DNA from: an uncultured Pelagibacteraceae bacterium
GTDB lineage: Bacteria; Pseudomonadota; Alphaproteobacteria; Pelagibacterales; Pelagibacteraceae
Reading direction: 5' to 3'
Assembly: GCA_902596975.1 (NCBI GenBank)
Contig: CACJWS010000004.1
Span: 45,288 to 109,287, forward strand
DNA length: 64,000 bases
The translations under genes and the position numbers were made by a program. Of the stretch, positions 26,672 to 35,233 are shown piece after piece. The notes below the pieces were generated by a model. The model was not told the origin of the DNA, did not search any database, and saw only the letters and a list, made by a program, of their open reading frames with translations. Positions within the stretch are counted from its first letter, which is position 1, and every line of letters starts with the position of its first letter.

Positions 26672-26928
26672 TGCTAAAAGAGCTAAAATATCTATTTTAT
26701 TTAATAATTATATTTTTCTTTCTATTTTTTACTCTAAGATATTATTTTTCAGACGATAATTACAAGAAATCATATAGAGCGGTTTCAAGTATTGATGAAA
26801 AAATCTCATCTAACGAAAATAATTTATTTATTCTTAAAAATGACACGGACAACATTATTGAATATGTAGAATACAAAAATAAAAACACAAAAAAATATTC
26901 ATTTTGGGAATTGTTATATAATGATTAA
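26671..26928 (+). CDS. Small single-helix membrane protein in the SPOR-protein slot
   Basis: 85 residues: one membrane helix (about 8-26) then a charged, Asn/Lys-rich tail. In related alphaproteobacteria the gene between argS and nagZ usually encodes a longer membrane protein ending in a peptidoglycan-binding SPOR domain. No SPOR domain is visible here, so it may be a reduced remnant that keeps only the anchor. Overlaps argS by one base and nagZ by 8. Confidence 0.65.
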   Translation: MLKELKYLFYLIIIFFFLFFTLRYYFSDDNYKKSYRAVSSIDEKISSNENNLFILKNDTDNIIEYVEYKNKNTKKYSFWELLYND

Positions 26929-27871
26929 AAAAACTAGAGCTTTTATATGTGGCATTAGTGGACATAATTTAAAAAAAAGTGAAGTAAGTTTTTTAAAAAA
27001 ATATAAGCCATGGGGAATAATCCTTTTTTCAAGAAATATAAAATCAATCAATCAAGTTCAAAAATTAACTGGTTCGATTAAAAAAATATTTAAAAACTCT
27101 AATTATCCAATTCTAATTGATGAAGAAGGTGGAAGAGTAAGTAGATTAAGAAAATTCATAGATAATTCCATTTTTAGTGCAAAATATTTTGGTGATTTAT
27201 ATTCAAAAGATAGAAAAAAATTTGATATTTATTTCAATGTTTATGTTAAGCAAATATCCTATTTGTTAAGACTTATTGGTATTAATATTAATACAGTTCC
27301 CGTATTGGATTTAAGACGAAATAAGTCTCATAAAATTATAGGTGATCGATCCTATTCAAATGATAAAAAAACTCTGTCTAAAATTGGCGATATATCTATC
27401 GAAAAATTTCACGAAAATAGGGTTGGTACAGTAATTAAACATCTTCCAGGTCATGGTTTAGCTAAAGTTGATAGTCATTATAAATTACCAGTTATAGACA
27501 AAGATCTAAAGTATCTTAAAAAATATGATTTTTTTCCATTTACCAAAAAAAAATCTGTTTTAGGTATGACCGGTCACTTGTTGTTTAAGAAACTTGATCC
27601 GATAAATAACGTTTCACATTCTAAAAAAATCATAAAAATGATTAGAAGAGAAATATCATTCAAGGGAATATTAATGTCAGATGATATTTCTATGGGTGCT
27701 CTTAAAGGTAATTTAAAAAATAACGTTATTAAATCTTTTCGTGCAGGTTGTAATTTGGTGCTTCATTGCAATGGAAAAATGAGAGAAATGAATGTGGTAG
27801 GTCAAAATTCACCTTATATTAATGATTTTATTGTAAAAAAAACTTCTAAATTAATTCAAATAATAAGTTAA
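26921..27871 (+). CDS. nagZ: Beta-N-acetylhexosaminidase, peptidoglycan recycling
   Basis: 316 residues, glycoside hydrolase family 3. Seen: LIDEEGGRVSRL, GDRSYSND, VIKHLPGHGLAKVDSH (the His/Asp catalytic loop of NagZ) and the nucleophile Asp in GILMSDDISMGAL. It removes N-acetylglucosamine from cell-wall fragments in the cytoplasm. Confidence 0.93.
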   Translation: MIKKTRAFICGISGHNLKKSEVSFLKKYKPWGIILFSRNIKSINQVQKLTGSIKKIFKNSNYPILIDEEGGRVSRLRKFIDNSIFSAKYFGDLYSKDRKKFDIYFNVYVKQISYLLRLIGININTVPVLDLRRNKSHKIIGDRSYSNDKKTLSKIGDISIEKFHENRVGTVIKHLPGHGLAKVDSHYKLPVIDKDLKYLKKYDFFPFTKKKSVLGMTGHLLFKKLDPINNVSHSKKIIKMIRREISFKGILMSDDISMGALKGNLKNNVIKSFRAGCNLVLHCNGKMREMNVVGQNSPYINDFIVKKTSKLIQIIS

Positions 27872-27881
27872 ATTTAAATCC

Positions 27882-28613
27882 ATGAGTGATTCTTTAGAAT
27901 TTAATGTTGATCTTAGTAATTACTCTGGATCATTAGAAATACTTTTAGATTTAGCAAAATCACAAAAAGTTGATTTGGAAAATATATCAATCACCAAATT
28001 AGCAGATCAATTTCATGATTTTATTACAAAAACTGAAAATTTAAATTTAGAATTAGCCTCAGAATATTTGCTAATGGCTACTTGGTTAACTTATCTTAAA
28101 TCTAAACTACTATTACCAGAAACAGAAGAAGAGGAATTTAAAGCTCTTGAAGTAGCAGAGAAATTAAAGCTCCAACTTAAAAAACTAGAATTAATAAGAT
28201 TATTGTCTTCTCAGATGTTGAGCAGAAAAAGATTAGGTAAAGATATTTTTATGAGAGGTTCAAAAAGTGGAATGAGATCAATTTATAATTCTCAATATTC
28301 ATTAACATTGTTTGAATTATTAAAAACGTATTCAAGTATCGTAATGACAAAAGATTTTCAGAGAATGAATATTCCGAAACTCCCAGTATTTACTACTGAA
28401 GAAGGTATTAAAGTTATAAAAGAGTTTTACAATAATTTAAATGATTGGAAAAATATGACTGATCTAATACCAAAAAATTTTAGAAATTCTAAAACTTTAA
28501 GTAAGACAGGTAATGCAGGAATTTTTGCTGGATCTTTAGAGCTTGCAAAAGAAGGCAATATATCTATTAAACAAGATAATTTATTTGAGGATATATATAT
28601 TAAAAAAATCTAA
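27882..28613 (+). CDS. scpA: Segregation and condensation protein A
   Basis: 243 residues, kleisin family: NYSGSLEILLDLAKSQKVDLENISI at the N terminus and a helical middle (YLLMATWLTYLKSKLLLPE). It bridges the SMC heads with ScpB. The stop shares a base with the scpB start, as in most genomes. Confidence 0.92.
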   Translation: MSDSLEFNVDLSNYSGSLEILLDLAKSQKVDLENISITKLADQFHDFITKTENLNLELASEYLLMATWLTYLKSKLLLPETEEEEFKALEVAEKLKLQLKKLELIRLLSSQMLSRKRLGKDIFMRGSKSGMRSIYNSQYSLTLFELLKTYSSIVMTKDFQRMNIPKLPVFTTEEGIKVIKEFYNNLNDWKNMTDLIPKNFRNSKTLSKTGNAGIFAGSLELAKEGNISIKQDNLFEDIYIKKI

Positions 28614-29305
28614 TGAATAAATTAAAAAAAAATAATGTTGTATCATTTCCATCTAAATTAAGTGATGTTGATAAAGAAATAGAAGCTATTGTTTTTGCAG
28701 CAGCAGAGCCTTTAAATATTGAAACTATTGAAAATAAAATTTCAAAAAAGACAGATGTTGAAAAATCTTTACTAAAACTTCAGAATTTTTATTCTGATCG
28801 TGGAATAAATTTAGTCTGTATATCCAATAAGTGGTCTTTTAGAACTTCACCAAATTTATCCTCATTAATGTCTCAACAAAAAACTGTTGAAAAAAAATTA
28901 TCAAAGGCTGCGATAGAAACACTTGCAATTATTGTTTATCATCAACCAGTCACTAGAGCTGAAATAGAAGAAATTCGTGGAGTTGCGTTTGGAAATAATA
29001 CACTTGAGATATTGATGGAATTGAACTGGGTTAGACCTCAAGGTCGAAAAGATGCCCCTGGTAAACCTATTCAATATGGAACAACAGATGACTTTTTAAG
29101 TCATTTCAATCTCCAAAAATTGTCAGATCTTCCAACCGTTGATGAATTAGGAACTGCAGGTCTTATTGATACATCTAGTGTAGATGCATCTATATTTGGA
29201 ACAGGCAAATTCTATAAAGAAAAACAAGAGGATAAAAAGGAAAATATATACTCCGATATAGATGAGATGCTTAATAGCACTCTTAATACCGATAACGATA
29301 AATAA
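28613..29305 (+). CDS. scpB: Segregation and condensation protein B
   Basis: 230 residues with tandem winged helices (IEAIVFAAAEPLNIETIE; AIETLAIIVYHQPVTRAEIEEIRG; GRKDAPGKPIQYGTT). The C-terminal 50 residues are a charged tail of low complexity. Partner of ScpA. Confidence 0.92.
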   Translation: MNKLKKNNVVSFPSKLSDVDKEIEAIVFAAAEPLNIETIENKISKKTDVEKSLLKLQNFYSDRGINLVCISNKWSFRTSPNLSSLMSQQKTVEKKLSKAAIETLAIIVYHQPVTRAEIEEIRGVAFGNNTLEILMELNWVRPQGRKDAPGKPIQYGTTDDFLSHFNLQKLSDLPTVDELGTAGLIDTSSVDASIFGTGKFYKEKQEDKKENIYSDIDEMLNSTLNTDNDK

Positions 29306-29347
29306 AAAAATAGTTTTAAAACTAAAATTATAAGGTTATAAGTAATT

Positions 29348-29545
29348 ATGAGTATAGGATTTTGGCAAATTGCAATTGTAGTAATTTTAGTAGTATTACT
29401 TTTTGGTAGAGGTAAAATCTCTAGTCTAATGGGTGATGTTGCTAAAGGAATTAAAAGTTTTAAAAAAGGTATGGCTACAGATGCTACAGAAGATAGCCAA
29501 CCAAAAAATATATCTGAAAATCAAGACTCAGACAAAAAAGAGTAA
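29348..29545 (+). CDS. tatA: Twin-arginine translocase subunit TatA
   Basis: 65 residues: short membrane helix (about 4-20), the FGRGKI hinge, amphipathic helix and a Ser/Asp/Lys-rich tail. Forms the translocation pore for folded proteins. Followed 3 nt later by tatB. Confidence 0.92.
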   Translation: MSIGFWQIAIVVILVVLLFGRGKISSLMGDVAKGIKSFKKGMATDATEDSQPKNISENQDSDKKE

Positions 29546-29548
29546 TCA

Positions 29549-29785
29549 ATGCCACAGATCGGCTGGTTTGAAATATTAATAATAGTATCTATTGCAATAA
29601 TAGTTGTAGGACCAAAAGACTTTCCTGTAATGTTAAAAAAAGTTGGATCATGGATAGGTTCAGCCAAAAGATATTTTTCAGATGTTCAAAATCAAGTTAC
29701 AGAAATAACTGATGTTTCAATTAAAGAAGAATTAAAAAAAAATACTGAAATTATGAAAGAGGATAAACCTAAAGATGACAGCTAA
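29549..29785 (+). CDS. tatB: Twin-arginine translocase subunit TatB
   Basis: 78 residues: helix with IGWFEILIIVSIAIIVVGPKDFP (Glu near position 8 and the GP hinge typical of TatB), then an amphipathic helix. Shorter than the usual 100-170 residues because the C-terminal tail is reduced. Overlaps tatC by 11 nt. Confidence 0.9.
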   Translation: MPQIGWFEILIIVSIAIIVVGPKDFPVMLKKVGSWIGSAKRYFSDVQNQVTEITDVSIKEELKKNTEIMKEDKPKDDS

Positions 29786-30548
29786 AAAAAAAGAAACAGG
29801 TTTTATAAGTCATCTTACTGAATTAAGACAAAGACTAATAAATTCATTTATCTTCTTGGCAGTATTATTTGTGGTTTGTTACTATTTTTCTGAATACATA
29901 TATGGATTTTTAGTTGAACCTTACGCTAATGCTGTAAAGGATGATAATGTTGATAGAAGATTAATCTTTACCGCTCTTCAAGAAACATTTTTAACATATC
30001 TTAAAGTTTCTTTTTTTGCTGCTTTCTTTGTGACCAGTCCATATATCCTTATTCAAATTTGGAAATTTATTGCACCAGGATTATACACCCATGAAAAGAA
30101 AGCAATTATGCCTTACTTAGTAATTACACCAATACTTTTTTTACTAGGAGGTATGCTTGTTTATTATCTAATTATGCCACTAGCATTTAAATTCTTTTTA
30201 TCATTTGAAAGTGCTGGACTTGGGACTAGCTTACCGATTCAATTAGAAGCTAAAGTAAATGAATACTTATCTCTTGTGATGAAGTTAATTTTTGCATTTG
30301 GATTAAGTTTTCAGCTACCAGTTGTATTAAGTTTGCTTGCAAGAATAGGAGTTGTAAATTCAACTTATTTAAGAGAAAGAAGAAAATATTTTGTTGTAAT
30401 AATATTTGCTGCTGCTGCAATATTAACTCCACCAGATCCAATTACGCAAATAGGTTTAGCAATACCTTTGTTAATTTTATATGAATTATCAATTTTTTCT
30501 GTAAATATTATCGAAAAGAAAGCTCAAGAGAGAAATGCACAATATTAA
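29775..30548 (+). CDS. tatC: Twin-arginine translocase subunit TatC
   Basis: 257 residues, six membrane helices. FISHLTELRQRLI at the N terminus and the Glu in the second membrane region (LQETFLTYLKVS) are the signal-peptide-binding features. Receptor for twin-arginine substrates. Overlaps serS by 14 nt. Confidence 0.95.
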   Translation: MTAKKKETGFISHLTELRQRLINSFIFLAVLFVVCYYFSEYIYGFLVEPYANAVKDDNVDRRLIFTALQETFLTYLKVSFFAAFFVTSPYILIQIWKFIAPGLYTHEKKAIMPYLVITPILFLLGGMLVYYLIMPLAFKFFLSFESAGLGTSLPIQLEAKVNEYLSLVMKLIFAFGLSFQLPVVLSLLARIGVVNSTYLRERRKYFVVIIFAAAAILTPPDPITQIGLAIPLLILYELSIFSVNIIEKKAQERNAQY

Positions 30549-31794
30549 GGATATTAGAAAAGATATCGATAATTTTAAAAATACAATTAAAAATCGAAAC
30601 GTTGATGTAGACTTTGATCAAATATTAAATCTTGATGAGGAAAATAGAAAATTAATTCAAGAAAAAGAAAAATTAGAAATGGAAAAAAAATCTATTTCTA
30701 AATCTAAAGATGAAACCCTTTTTGAAAAGTCTAAAGAAATTTCAAATAAAATAGATGATTTAAGTAAAAATCAAAAGAATGTTAAAGATCAGCTTGATCA
30801 GATATTAAGCAATATTCCTAATTTACCATTGAATGATGTTCCCGTAGGTAAGGATGAAAATAGCAATAAAGAGGTTGTAAAATCTGGTGAAATTAAAGAG
30901 ATGAGTTTTAAACCAAAATCTCATTATGAAATTGGTGAAAAGCTGAATATGTTAGATTTTGATTTAGCAACAAAAACAACTGGATCAAGATTTGTTTTTG
31001 TTAAAGACAAATTAGCATCATTAGAAAGAGCAATTTCTAATTTTATGATTGATACACATGTCAATAATAATGGTTACACTGAAATCTCTCCACCTTTAAT
31101 GGCAACAGACAACACTATGTTTGGAACTGGCCAATTGCCCAAATTTGAAAATGATCAATTCGAAATTAAGTTTGATGATAAAAATGATAGAAAGTTTTTA
31201 ATCCCTACTGCTGAAGTAATCTTAACTAATATGGTTAAAAATCAGATATTAAACCTAAAATCTTTGCCAATGAGATTAGTTGCATCAACACCTTGTTTTA
31301 GAAAAGAAGCAGGAAGTTATGGTAAAGATACAAAGGGTATGATTAGACAACATCAATTTTATAAAGTTGAATTAGTCAGTATTGTAGAAAATAATAAATG
31401 CATTGAAGAACTAGAGAGAATGACTAATTGTGCTTCTAAAATTTTAGATGATTTACAATTACCTTACAGAAAAATTATTTTAAGCACTGGTGATATGGGT
31501 TTTAGTGCAGAAAAAACTTATGACATAGAGGTTTGGCTTCCATCTGAAAATAAATATAGAGAAATATCAAGCTGTTCTTCATGTGGAACATTTCAGGCTA
31601 AAAGAATGAAAGCTAGATATAAAAATAATAATAACGAAAATGAATTTGTTGGTACTTTAAATGGGAGTGGACTTGCTGTTGGTAGAACTTTAATTGCAAT
31701 ATTAGAAAATTATCAAACTGAGGATGGTTCAATAATTATCCCTGAAAAACTAAGACCATATATGAACAATATGGAGAAAATAGGTATCAATTAA
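30535..31794 (+). CDS. serS: Seryl-tRNA synthetase
   Basis: 419 residues. A long N-terminal coiled coil (about 30-105) that grips the tRNA-Ser variable arm, then a class II core with motif 2 (TPCFRKEAGSYG) and motif 3 (GSGLAVGRTLIAILENYQ). Last gene of the argS operon. Confidence 0.96.
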   Translation: MHNIKDIRKDIDNFKNTIKNRNVDVDFDQILNLDEENRKLIQEKEKLEMEKKSISKSKDETLFEKSKEISNKIDDLSKNQKNVKDQLDQILSNIPNLPLNDVPVGKDENSNKEVVKSGEIKEMSFKPKSHYEIGEKLNMLDFDLATKTTGSRFVFVKDKLASLERAISNFMIDTHVNNNGYTEISPPLMATDNTMFGTGQLPKFENDQFEIKFDDKNDRKFLIPTAEVILTNMVKNQILNLKSLPMRLVASTPCFRKEAGSYGKDTKGMIRQHQFYKVELVSIVENNKCIEELERMTNCASKILDDLQLPYRKIILSTGDMGFSAEKTYDIEVWLPSENKYREISSCSSCGTFQAKRMKARYKNNNNENEFVGTLNGSGLAVGRTLIAILENYQTEDGSIIIPEKLRPYMNNMEKIGIN

Positions 31795-31851
31795 GAGTTG
31801 TCTTCTAAAAGTATATAGTATAAATAATCGTTAACTTTTTAAGGACTTAAC

Positions 31852-32136
31852 ATGGACGCAGGAATTGGACAATTTATACCCCTAATTTTAATATTCGTAA
31901 TATTTTACTTTTTCTTAATTAGACCCCAGCAAAAGAAAGTTAAAGAACATAAGGCTATGGTTGAAGCTTTAAAGCGTGGAGATAAGGTTATTACTTCTGG
32001 TGGTATCGTTGGTACTGTTGAACGAGTTATCGATAATGAAAAAGTAGAAGTTATGATAGCTGATAATGTTAAAGTTGAAATTGTTCGAGCTACAGGAATA
32101 CAAGGACTAGTTACTAAAGCTGAACCAAAAAAATAA
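31852..32136 (+). CDS. yajC: Preprotein translocase accessory subunit YajC
   Basis: 94 residues: one membrane helix (about 7-25) followed by RPQQKKVKEHKAM and a small beta domain (GDKVITSGGIVGTV). Directly before secD-secF. Confidence 0.93.
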   Translation: MDAGIGQFIPLILIFVIFYFFLIRPQQKKVKEHKAMVEALKRGDKVITSGGIVGTVERVIDNEKVEVMIADNVKVEIVRATGIQGLVTKAEPKK

Positions 32137-32148
32137 TAACTTCCTAAA

Positions 32149-33702
32149 GTGTTATATTTTTCTAAATTAAGAGTTTTTAGTGTTTTAATTTTTACACTTA
32201 TTATTTCATATTTTACTATTTCCAACTTTACAAAAGTTGATGATGAATTTTTTTCAAAAAATATAAAATTAGGATTAGATTTACAAGGTGGCTCTTATTT
32301 ATTGTTAGAGATAGATAACGAACCAGTCATTACTCAAAGATTGCAAAGTAAAGTATTAGAGTTTAAAAAATTTTTTAAAGATAAAGATATTAAGGTTAGA
32401 AATTTTGTGATTGAGGATAAGTCAATTATATTCGATGTTGAAAATTCTAAGATTGAAGATGTTAAATCTCTTTTAGATGATGATAAAAGTGAGATAAATC
32501 CTTATTTTCAACAATATAAATCCCATCAATTTAACTTTGAAAACATGGATACCTCATTCAAGTTAGAATTTTCTGACTATGGATTAGTATTGTTAAAAAA
32601 TTCCTCATTAGATCAAGCAATTGAAATTGTAAGAAGAAGAGTTGATGAAGTAGGAACTAATGAGCCAAATATTTTAAAAAGAGGTAATGATAGAATTCTT
32701 GTTGAGTTGCCAGGTTTAGACGATCCTGGTAGAATTAAATCTTTATTAGGTAAAACAGCAAACCTAACATTCCAATTTATATCCAGTAGTTCTGAAGAAT
32801 CATTTGGAACAGAAAAACTTTCTTTTGAGGATGGCACTAGTGAAGCGATTGTTAGTAAACGAATTGTTTTAAGTGGTGATAATCTTATGGATGCTAAGCC
32901 CACTATGAATAATCAAACTAATGAGACAGTTGTTTCATTTAGTTTGGATAGGGTAGGAGCAAAAAAGTTTGGTAAGGCGACTTCAAATGGTGTTGGAAAA
33001 AGGTTGGCAATTGTTTTGGATGGAAAAATTATTAGCGCTCCTGAAGTCAGAGAACCAATTATTGGAGGAAATGGACAGATATCTGGTAATTTCACCTTTC
33101 AATCAGCAACAGATTTAGCTTTACTATTAAGATCAGGTGCTTTGCCGGCTCCACTTAATATTATTGAAGAAAGAACTGTAGGTCCCGACCTTGGAAAAGA
33201 TTCAATTAATGCAGGAATTATGTCATTGATAATAGGATTTATCTTAGTCGTTGCCTTTATGTTTTATAAATATAGATTTTTCGGCTTAATTGCTAATTTA
33301 GCCTTAATTTCTAATTTATTTTTATTGGTTGGTATTTTAACTTTATTTGAAGCAACTCTTACACTCCCTGGAATTGCAGGTATTATTTTAACAGTAGGTA
33401 TGGCTGTTGATGCCAATGTTTTAATTTTTGAGAGAATTAAAGAAGAATTAAAAAATGAAAATAATTCAATTGTAGCTTTTGATTCTGGTTATACAAAATC
33501 ACGAACAACAATTTTAGATGCCAATATTACAACTTTAATCGCTGCAGTAATCCTTTTTTTCATGGGTTCAGGTCCAATTAAAGGATTTTCTATAACACTT
33601 GGAGTTGGAATACTTACAACACTATTTTCAGTATATTTCATTGCCCGTTTGATTACTGCATACTATGTCATCAAAAATAAACATAAGGAAAAACTTATAT
33701 AA
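32149..33702 (+). CDS. secD: Protein translocase subunit SecD
   Basis: 517 residues with a GTG start (32149). First helix, then LGLDLQGGSYLLLEID, the periplasmic domains, and a five-helix RND-type block with GMAVDANVLIFERIKEE. Uses the proton gradient to help pull proteins through SecYEG. Overlaps secF by one base. Confidence 0.95.
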   Translation: MLYFSKLRVFSVLIFTLIISYFTISNFTKVDDEFFSKNIKLGLDLQGGSYLLLEIDNEPVITQRLQSKVLEFKKFFKDKDIKVRNFVIEDKSIIFDVENSKIEDVKSLLDDDKSEINPYFQQYKSHQFNFENMDTSFKLEFSDYGLVLLKNSSLDQAIEIVRRRVDEVGTNEPNILKRGNDRILVELPGLDDPGRIKSLLGKTANLTFQFISSSSEESFGTEKLSFEDGTSEAIVSKRIVLSGDNLMDAKPTMNNQTNETVVSFSLDRVGAKKFGKATSNGVGKRLAIVLDGKIISAPEVREPIIGGNGQISGNFTFQSATDLALLLRSGALPAPLNIIEERTVGPDLGKDSINAGIMSLIIGFILVVAFMFYKYRFFGLIANLALISNLFLLVGILTLFEATLTLPGIAGIILTVGMAVDANVLIFERIKEELKNENNSIVAFDSGYTKSRTTILDANITTLIAAVILFFMGSGPIKGFSITLGVGILTTLFSVYFIARLITAYYVIKNKHKEKLI

Positions 33703-34595
33703 TGAAAACAATCTATTTTAATAAGTTTTATAAAAGTTTTAATATACTTTCAGGTATATTAATCATAGCTTCCTTAGTTTTCTTAGTTTTTAAAGGATTG
33801 AATTTTGGTGTTGATTTTAAAGGGGGTACTCTAATAGAGCTTAGGACTGACAAATCTTCTGCTAATATCACAAAAATAAGAGATAGTTTTAATCAAATGA
33901 ATCTTGGTGATGTTTCAGTGAAAAATTTTGGTAATGAAACAGATTTTGTAGTTAAATTTGAAAAACAAAACTCAAATGATCCAAAGTTTATAGAAGAGAT
34001 AAAATCTAAGCTATCAAATTCTATAGGCACGGTTGATTTTAGAAGAGTAGAAAATGTTGGGCCAAAGGTTAGTGCTGAACTTTTAAGGTCAGGTGTAATA
34101 GCGATAGCTTTATCTTTGGCGGCTATGCTTTTATATATATGGATCAGATTTGAGTGGCAATTTAGTCTTGGAGCTATTTTAGCTTTATTTCATGACGTTA
34201 TAATTACATTAGGAGTATTTTCTGTATTTTCATTAGAAATCAATCTTTCAATCGTTGCAGCTGTTTTAACAATAGTTGGATATTCAATGAATGATACAGT
34301 TGTAATATTTGATAGAGTTAGAGAAAATTTGCGTAAATATGCAGATATTAAAATATTCGAACTAACAAATATCTCAATAAATGAAACTTTATCACGAACA
34401 ATAATAACTTCAGTTACTACATTGTTGGCACTTTTATCTATATTTATTTTTGGTGGAGAAATATTAAAAGGATTTTCATTGGCAATGATATTAGGAGTAA
34501 TTTTTGGAACTTATTCATCTATTTATATTGCAAACCCAGTGTTGGTTTCTTTAAAAGTTAGCCAAAGAACGATTGTTAAGGAAGAAAAAGAATAA
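33702..34595 (+). CDS. secF: Protein translocase subunit SecF
   Basis: 297 residues. LNFGVDFKGGTLIEL near the N terminus and YSMNDTVVIFDRVRENLRK in the fourth helix are the SecF signatures. The stop abuts the end of the convergent gene on the other strand. Confidence 0.95.
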   Translation: MKTIYFNKFYKSFNILSGILIIASLVFLVFKGLNFGVDFKGGTLIELRTDKSSANITKIRDSFNQMNLGDVSVKNFGNETDFVVKFEKQNSNDPKFIEEIKSKLSNSIGTVDFRRVENVGPKVSAELLRSGVIAIALSLAAMLLYIWIRFEWQFSLGAILALFHDVIITLGVFSVFSLEINLSIVAAVLTIVGYSMNDTVVIFDRVRENLRKYADIKIFELTNISINETLSRTIITSVTTLLALLSIFIFGGEILKGFSLAMILGVIFGTYSSIYIANPVLVSLKVSQRTIVKEEKE

Positions 34596-35198
34596 TTAAT
34601 AAAGATTTTGTGCCGCTACCATTGTTAATAACATTGGTAATGATAAAAGTGTGTTTGTTCTAGAAAACAGCATTGCAGTCCTTGCTGATTTAGCTTTAAC
34701 TTCAGGTTCACACTCTACCATACCTAAAGCTCTTTTTTGATTTGGCCAGATAACAAACCAAACATTGAATGCCATTATTAATCCTAACCACATTCCAATT
34801 CCTATTGCAGTATTTTTTCCTCCACCCGATCCAATTCCTAATGTCATCGCTTGATGAACGTAACCATTAAAATAGGCTAATAATAATCCTGATATGATTG
34901 TAAATAGCGCTGCCCATCTAAACCAAAATAATGCTGCTGGAGCTATAACTTTGCCTATTGCTGGTTTTTGTTCGTCTGGAATTTTAGCCATGTTAGGAAT
35001 TTGAACAAAATTGAAATACCAAAGTAAACCAATCCACATAATACTTACAGTTACATGTACATATCTTAATAACCAGCTCCAAAATAAAACATCAAAATCA
35101 AATCCACCATTACCGATGTAAAGACCAATGAATAGTAATATTGCAATAGCCAATGATAAATGAACAGTTTTTGATAATGATTGTAATATCGAAGTCAT
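34596..35198 (-). CDS. PuuD-like membrane protein (urate oxidase N-terminal-type domain)
   Basis: 200 residues, about five membrane helices, with conserved His in RYVHVTVSIMWIGLLWYFNFVQIP and a WPNQKRALG loop. This matches the membrane domain of PuuD-type urate oxidases. Full PuuD has a cytochrome c domain after it (about 400 residues); no CxxCH motif exists here, so it is the membrane part alone and urate oxidation is doubtful. It may carry haem through its His residues. Confidence 0.7.
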   Translation of the reverse strand: MTSILQSLSKTVHLSLAIAILLFIGLYIGNGGFDFDVLFWSWLLRYVHVTVSIMWIGLLWYFNFVQIPNMAKIPDEQKPAIGKVIAPAALFWFRWAALFTIISGLLLAYFNGYVHQAMTLGIGSGGGKNTAIGIGMWLGLIMAFNVWFVIWPNQKRALGMVECEPEVKAKSARTAMLFSRTNTLLSLPMLLTMVAAQNLY

Positions 35199-35233
35199 CT
35201 ATAAGATGATTTTATATTATTTTTCTATAAAGA

